Below, one piece after another: positions 4,298 through 7,465 of a stretch of 7,465 bases of DNA. The stretch's first letter is position 1, and each line of letters starts with the position of its first letter. The position numbers and the translations under genes were made by a program. The stretch spans positions 1-7,465 of the forward strand of contig CAMYUO010000085.1 of NCBI GenBank assembly GCA_947302065.1, written 5' to 3'. This stretch comes from an uncultured Clostridia bacterium. GTDB taxonomy: Bacteria; Bacillota; Clostridia; Oscillospirales; Ruminococcaceae. The notes beneath the pieces were generated by a model. It was not told the origin of the DNA. It ran no database searches and saw only the letters and a program-made list of their open reading frames with translations.

Positions 4298-6202
4298 TCA
4301 TGTTGCGGGTTCGGAACGCTTACTTGTTGTCATTATCAATCCTCTGACCTTCTGCACGTTTTCTTTTCCGATGTTGTACATAAACTCGTGATTGAGTATA
4401 GAAATGCGCAGATATCCGTCATCGCTTATCTCAAGAGTAGATTGGGTTGTTCTTGTATTAGTACCATACTCATCATAGAACGGCTGGTAAACATAAATCA
4501 TGCTTATTGACGGCTTGAAGTTTACTGTGCTCGGGTCTACCTGCTTGACTTCGGGTGTAACGGTGGTCGTGATGCCGAACATCGTGGCGATCACTTTTTC
4601 GGTGTCGAATTCCGAGTACCTTGTTTTGCTTCCGTCGACATTCGTGCATACCGCAGCATTAATTGTCATCTGTTTTGTGAAGTTCAGGCTTCTTGCGATC
4701 TGTTCACACGAAAAACTGTTCAGGTCTTTAGCGTAAATGTAATACTTGACCGTCAATACGCCTTCTTTACTTTCACCTGTTTCATCCGGATCTACCGAAG
4801 GAGCAAGTGGTCTGAAATCATCTTCAAACAGGAATACTACAACATCAGCTGTATCCAGTCCTTTGATATAGAAGAAATAGCAGTTTGTCGTGTACTCTGC
4901 ACCAGTTATCGGGTCTTTGCCTTTTGCGGTCTCATATGCGTTGCCGACTGCGCCCGTTTTGTCTACTGACAGTGTCATTCCTGTGTAATGGTATTCACCA
5001 ATTACAGGATATCGTTCTCCGCCGTTCTTATCCTCCCAGCGCTTTTCAGTCGGTTCTTGCTTCGGCTTGGTCGTGGTCGGCGCAGCAGAGCTGCTGTCAG
5101 TCTTTGAAGTCGTGGTATGCTGTGCTGTGCTTGAATCCTTGCCTGCGCCGCTTTGTGGTTTGTTATCAGTCTTGCTGCTGTCAGAAGAATTTCTGAATAT
5201 CAGCTCGTAGCCTTTATAATTTGATGTTATGTGGTCTGTCAGCTTCTGAGCAGTTTCTTTGCCGATGAAGAATACCCTTGCGGTCGAAAGCAGATTAGTC
5301 ATGAGGTAGCCGTCGTCGGTAACAGACAGCGACTTGTTCCTTACGCCGAGAGTATCAAGGTTGGTTGCAAGGTCAAGGCGTTTTTTATAGCTCTGTTTTG
5401 ACAGGAACGAATCGGGGTCGGGAACTGACTTTGCACCCTTTGCGTTTTCAAGCAGGATATCGAGGATCTTTGTTTTGTCAAGACCCTCAAAGCCTATCGT
5501 TTTGCCGTCGCCGGGGTAGTAATAAGCCTGGCTGAATGTTACTGTTGCGCTGAAATCGAGTGCATTCACGAGCGTTTCAAACGAATCGGGGTCTGCACTT
5601 GAATTTACATAGACGTAGAAATTGTCAAAGTTATCGGTCATAGATGCGTCTTTGATGAATTTCAGGGCGATGGCGTATCTGCTGTCGATGTTCTTTATCG
5701 AATACACCTCTGCGCTGAGGTGATCGGGGGAGCGGTCTGAAGGTTTTTTCACAAGGCCTTCAAAGGCTGCTGCGTTTACCGAAACAACGCCGCTGATGAG
5801 CTTGCCGACGATCCTGCTTTCCTCTATCGGTGCATTGGCTGTCGTATACAGACCGCTTGCTGCGTTTGCGGAAAGCTGAACGATCGGGTATTTCTCGGTG
5901 AGGCTCATCTCGTCCCATGTTTTTTGCTTGTCATCAGCAGCACTGGAATCAGGGTCAACGTATCTTTTCTCATACTCGCTGCTTGTCGATGTCGAATCGG
6001 TGTCGATATATTTGCTGCCCGACTTTGAACCGACGATAACGGCGAATATGCCTATGCAAAGCACAAGAGCTATGCTCGATGCCATTGCGATGTATTTCCA
6101 TGGTGCCTTTCTGGTAACGGTTATTGTGTTTGCGGGCATTGCTTCAAGTATGAGATCATCGTCAATCTCGCTCAATGCCCGAGCAGTTTTCATGCCTCTC
6201 AT
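4298..6202 (-). CDS. Single-pass membrane protein with duplicated extracellular domain, probable anti-sigma factor
   Basis: A 634-residue protein encoded directly after an ECF sigma gene with a four-base ATGA overlap (6199-6202). The arrangement suggests translational coupling and a role in controlling the sigma factor. The cytoplasmic N-terminus (1-34) contains ALSEIDDDLILEA, resembling the short acidic segment at the start of many Clostridial anti-sigma-like proteins. One membrane helix follows (about 35-58, basic residues before it), giving an N-in, C-out topology. The outside part has domain A (about 95-336), a Ser/Thr/Pro-rich linker (337-388) and domain B (389-628). A and B end in related segments: TDDGYL...FFIGKETAQKL at 295-321 and SDDGYL...YNIGKENVQKV at 593-619, suggesting an internal duplication. 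There is no signal-peptidase site or lipobox. The start at 6202 is chosen because AAAGGAGGGA precedes it (6220-6211). Anti-sigma function is inferred from context only. No zinc-binding motif of ZAS-type anti-sigma factors is visible. Confidence 0.85.
   Translation of the reverse strand: MRGMKTARALSEIDDDLILEAMPANTITVTRKAPWKYIAMASSIALVLCIGIFAVIVGSKSGSKYIDTDSTSTSSEYEKRYVDPDSSAADDKQKTWDEMSLTEKYPIVQLSANAASGLYTTANAPIEESRIVGKLISGVVSVNAAAFEGLVKKPSDRSPDHLSAEVYSIKNIDSRYAIALKFIKDASMTDNFDNFYVYVNSSADPDSFETLVNALDFSATVTFSQAYYYPGDGKTIGFEGLDKTKILDILLENAKGAKSVPDPDSFLSKQSYKKRLDLATNLDTLGVRNKSLSVTDDGYLMTNLLSTARVFFIGKETAQKLTDHITSNYKGYELIFRNSSDSSKTDNKPQSGAGKDSSTAQHTTTSKTDSSSAAPTTTKPKQEPTEKRWEDKNGGERYPVIGEYHYTGMTLSVDKTGAVGNAYETAKGKDPITGAEYTTNCYFFYIKGLDTADVVVFLFEDDFRPLAPSVDPDETGESKEGVLTVKYYIYAKDLNSFSCEQIARSLNFTKQMTINAAVCTNVDGSKTRYSEFDTEKVIATMFGITTTVTPEVKQVDPSTVNFKPSISMIYVYQPFYDEYGTNTRTTQSTLEISDDGYLRISILNHEFMYNIGKENVQKVRGLIMTTSKRSEPAT
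4316..4438 (-). repeat. Protein-level repeat, copy B (end of second extracellular domain)
   Basis: Residues 589-629 are the counterpart of copy A, ending the second domain just before the C-terminus. The DNA copies have diverged, so this is an old domain duplication rather than a recent repeat. Confidence 0.65.
5039..5194 (-). other. Ser/Thr/Pro-rich linker between the two extracellular domains
   Basis: Residues 337-388 of the membrane protein are almost entirely Ser, Thr, Lys, Asp, Pro, Ala and Gln, for example TTTSKTDSSSAAPTTTKPK. Such segments act as flexible or wall-spanning linkers in Gram-positive surface proteins. Confidence 0.75.
5210..5332 (-). repeat. Protein-level repeat, copy A (end of first extracellular domain)
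   Basis: Residues 291-331 align without gaps to residues 589-629 of the same protein. By hand I count 15 identities in 41 positions, including shared DDGYL and IGKE cores. Confidence 0.65.
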
Positions 6203-6750
6203 ATCTCGAATCCCTCCTTTTGCAAGTGTTCACAGAGCTTATCTCTTGTTCTCTTCAATGTCATTTTGACATTGCTCTGGGACATATCGAACTGCGCTGC
6301 GATCTCCTTGACGGAGCGGAAATAATAGTATCTCTGCAAAAAGATGATCCTTGTCTGTTTTTCCAGCCCTTTGAGGAAACCGTTCATCGCATCACGCAGA
6401 GCCATTTTGTCTGCGAGATCCTCGCCGTTTGCGGATATGAATTCGCATATCTCGTCAAATACGGCTTCCGACTGACCGCCGCCGCGCTTTTTAGCTCTGT
6501 TTTTTTCAAGGCGGTCAAGTGAAAGATTACGCACTATCTTTGAAAGATAGGCTTTAAGAGAGCGGGGGCGCTGCGGCGGTATGGTTTCCCACAGCTTTAA
6601 GTAAGCGTCATTAACACATTCCTCTGCGTCCTGCCGAGAAAGGATATTGCCGCTTATCATCGCACAATAGCTGCCGTAACTCTCTTTGGTTTCATTAATC
6701 GCTTGTTCGCTTCTTATCCAGTACAACTCTACGATCCTTTCGTCATCCAT
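6199..6750 (-). CDS. ECF-type RNA polymerase sigma factor (sigma-70 family)
   Basis: A 183-residue protein that would direct RNA polymerase to a small set of promoters in answer to a signal from outside the cell. Region 2 spans about 24-89. It contains SRQDAEECVNDAYLKLWE, the core-binding helix typical of sigma-70 region 2.2, and AYLSKIVRNLSLDRLEKNR, covering -10 recognition. Region 4 spans about 119-176, with a helix-turn-helix around VKEIAAQFDMSQSNVKMTL that would read the -35 element. Regions 1 and 3 are absent, as in ECF factors. The frame opens at an ATG at 6798, but I chose the ATG at 6750. It has GAGGTGA just upstream, and the protein start MDDERIVELYW resembles the usual start of this family. 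The next gene overlaps the stop by four bases and probably encodes its membrane-bound regulator. A candidate ECF promoter lies at 6780-6806, so the operon may be self-activated. Its target genes cannot be read from this window. Confidence 0.9.
   Translation of the reverse strand: MDDERIVELYWIRSEQAINETKESYGSYCAMISGNILSRQDAEECVNDAYLKLWETIPPQRPRSLKAYLSKIVRNLSLDRLEKNRAKKRGGGQSEAVFDEICEFISANGEDLADKMALRDAMNGFLKGLEKQTRIIFLQRYYYFRSVKEIAAQFDMSQSNVKMTLKRTRDKLCEHLQKEGFEI
6211..6220 (-). promoter_or_regulatory. Ribosome binding site for the probable anti-sigma gene, inside the sigma gene
   Basis: The minus strand reads AAAGGAGGGA, eight bases before the ATG at 6202-6200, within the last codons of the sigma gene. 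It supports the overlapping start over the ATG three codons downstream (6193). Confidence 0.75.
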
Positions 6751-6755
6751 ATCGC

Positions 6756-6762
6756 TCACCTC
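6756..6762 (-). promoter_or_regulatory. Ribosome binding site that fixes the sigma factor start
   Basis: The minus strand reads GAGGTGA, a seven-base complement to the 16S rRNA tail, about five bases before the ATG at 6750-6748. The in-frame ATG at 6798 lacks such a site and lies at or upstream of the predicted promoter. Confidence 0.75.
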
Positions 6763-6779
6763 GCTCCCTTGTCTATATA

Positions 6780-6806
6780 GACGGAAAGTATTCCTCATTG
6801 GTCACA
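6780..6806 (-). promoter_or_regulatory. Candidate ECF-type promoter of the sigma/anti-sigma operon
   Basis: The minus strand has TGTGACC (6806-6800), 16 bases, then CGTC (6783-6780), just after the terminator of the upstream gene. An AAC/GACC-like -35 and a CGTC-like -10 at this spacing match the general pattern of ECF promoters. No good sigma-A pair is visible in this 45-base gap. Autoregulation is inferred. Confidence 0.45.
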
Positions 6807-6843
6807 TAAAAAATAAAAACCGCCTGAAAATTATTCAGACGGT
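6807..6843 (-). terminator. Intrinsic terminator of the DAHP synthase gene
   Basis: On the minus strand ACCGTCTGAA (6843-6834) pairs with TTCAGGCGGT (6828-6819), with one G-T wobble and a five-base loop. It is followed by a T-rich run (6818-6808) broken by one A. It lies nine bases after the stop codon of the DAHP synthase gene and separates it from the sigma operon. Confidence 0.88.
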
Positions 6844-6851
6844 CGGTTTTA

Positions 6852-7465
6852 TCAGATGTAGAATTTCTTGCCCTCGAACTCAACTCTGCGCTTGAGGTCG
6901 GTCATCAGGTCGTCAAACTGCTGTGGGTTGAGCGACTGTGCGCCGTCACACCACGCCTTTGAAGGATCGTTGTGGACCTCTACCATAAGTCCGTCAGCAC
7001 CTGCTGCAACAGCAGTCTTGGCAAGCTGCGGCACCATCCATGAGATACCTGTTGCATGGCTCGGGTCAATGATCACCGGCAGATGAGTCTTGTGCTTGAG
7101 CATCGGAACAGCGGCAATGTCAAGAGTGTTTCTTGTTGCTGTTTCAAAAGTTCTGATGCCTCTTTCACAAAGGATCACGTTCTCGTTTCCGCCTGCCATG
7201 ATGTACTCGGCACTCATCAGCCATTCCTCGATGGTGTTTGCAAGACCTCTTTTGAGCAGGATAGGCTTTCTGCACTTACCCAGCTCTTTGAGCAGGTCAA
7301 AGTTCTGCATGTTTCTTGCGCCGACCTGGATAACGTCAACATCCTCGAACATATCAAGATGTACAAGGTTCATTATCTCGGTCACGATCGGCAGACCTGT
7401 TGCCTTCTTTGCTTCGAGCAGCAGCTTCAGACCTTCTCCGGCAAGACCCTGGAAAGAGTATGGCG
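6852..7465 (-). CDS. aroF: 3-deoxy-7-phosphoheptulonate (DAHP) synthase, type I beta, C-terminal part
   Basis: The enzyme condenses phosphoenolpyruvate with erythrose 4-phosphate, the first step of the shikimate pathway to aromatic amino acids. The last 204 or so residues are visible. They run from [15 protein letters not shown] at the window edge to the TGA stop at 6854-6852. Family landmarks include [27 protein letters not shown] (catalytic Lys region), [48 protein letters not shown] (metal-binding His), [10 protein letters not shown] and QSLNPQQF. These fit the Bacillus/Thermotoga-like type I beta group of about 340 residues, so roughly 135 N-terminal residues lie outside. Whether it carries an N-terminal ACT-like or chorismate mutase regulatory domain cannot be seen. 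The frame runs off the window, and the internal GTG at 7385 is not its start. Confidence 0.95.
   Translation of the reverse strand, partial: PYSFQGLAGEGLKLLLEAKKATGLPIVTEIMNLVHLDMFEDVDVIQVGARNMQNFDLLKELGKCRKPILLKRGLANTIEEWLMSAEYIMAGGNENVILCERGIRTFETATRNTLDIAAVPMLKHKTHLPVIIDPSHATGISWMVPQLAKTAVAAGADGLMVEVHNDPSKAWCDGAQSLNPQQFDDLMTDLKRRVEFEGKKFYI

Noticed and set aside
6751..6798. Longer sigma factor starting at ATG 6798
   Set aside because: It has no ribosome binding site, overlaps the candidate promoter, and adds residues not expected before the usual MDDE-type start. ATG 6750 has GAGGTGA in front of it.
6852..7385. Complete 177-residue protein starting at GTG 7385
   Set aside because: The conserved DAHP synthase sequence continues without a stop upstream of this codon to the window edge, so the gene is simply cut by the window.

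Overview
The window looks like chromosomal DNA from a gut or rumen Clostridia-type Firmicute, most like Ruminococcus or a close relative in the Oscillospiraceae. I infer this from the strong AGGAGG-type ribosome binding sites, the TTGACA/TATAAT promoters with 17-base spacers, the moderate GC content with AGA and ATA codons, and the type of ECF sigma/membrane-protein pair. I could not run a search, so the genus is a guess. Both ends cut through genes.

Layout. Positions 1-224 (minus) hold the first 74 codons of an aspartate kinase, with its own promoter at 276-304. Positions 388-1071 (minus) encode a HAD-family phosphatase or phosphomutase. It shares a compact divergent promoter region (1108-1174) with a PP2C-type Ser/Thr protein phosphatase gene on the plus strand (1203-2708). 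The phosphatase frame is open for 501 codons except for one in-frame TAG at 1881-1883, placed just before the last metal-binding motif. The gene ends in a clear intrinsic terminator (2716-2749). Next comes a monocistronic pyruvate kinase gene (2828-4243, plus) with a near-consensus promoter and a terminator that looks able to work in both directions (4248-4291).

The minus strand from 6806 to 4298 holds a two-gene operon. An ECF-type sigma factor (6199-6750) overlaps by four bases a 634-residue single-pass membrane protein (4298-6202). The membrane protein is probably its anti-sigma factor or regulator, and its extracytoplasmic part appears to contain two related domains joined by a Ser/Thr/Pro-rich linker. 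A candidate ECF-type promoter lies just upstream, suggesting autoregulation. The right end (6852-7465, minus) is the C-terminal 60% of a type I beta DAHP synthase (shikimate pathway) with its terminator.

The metabolic genes (aspartate kinase, pyruvate kinase, DAHP synthase) are ordinary housekeeping genes. Pyruvate kinase and DAHP synthase both use phosphoenolpyruvate, but they are separately transcribed and I see no evidence of co-regulation. The parts worth a second look are the amber codon in the phosphatase and the duplicated ectodomain of the putative anti-sigma protein. I did not find a convincing wholly new system. No tRNA, rRNA, CRISPR array, insertion sequence or riboswitch was recognised, and no gene-free stretch exceeds 300 bases.
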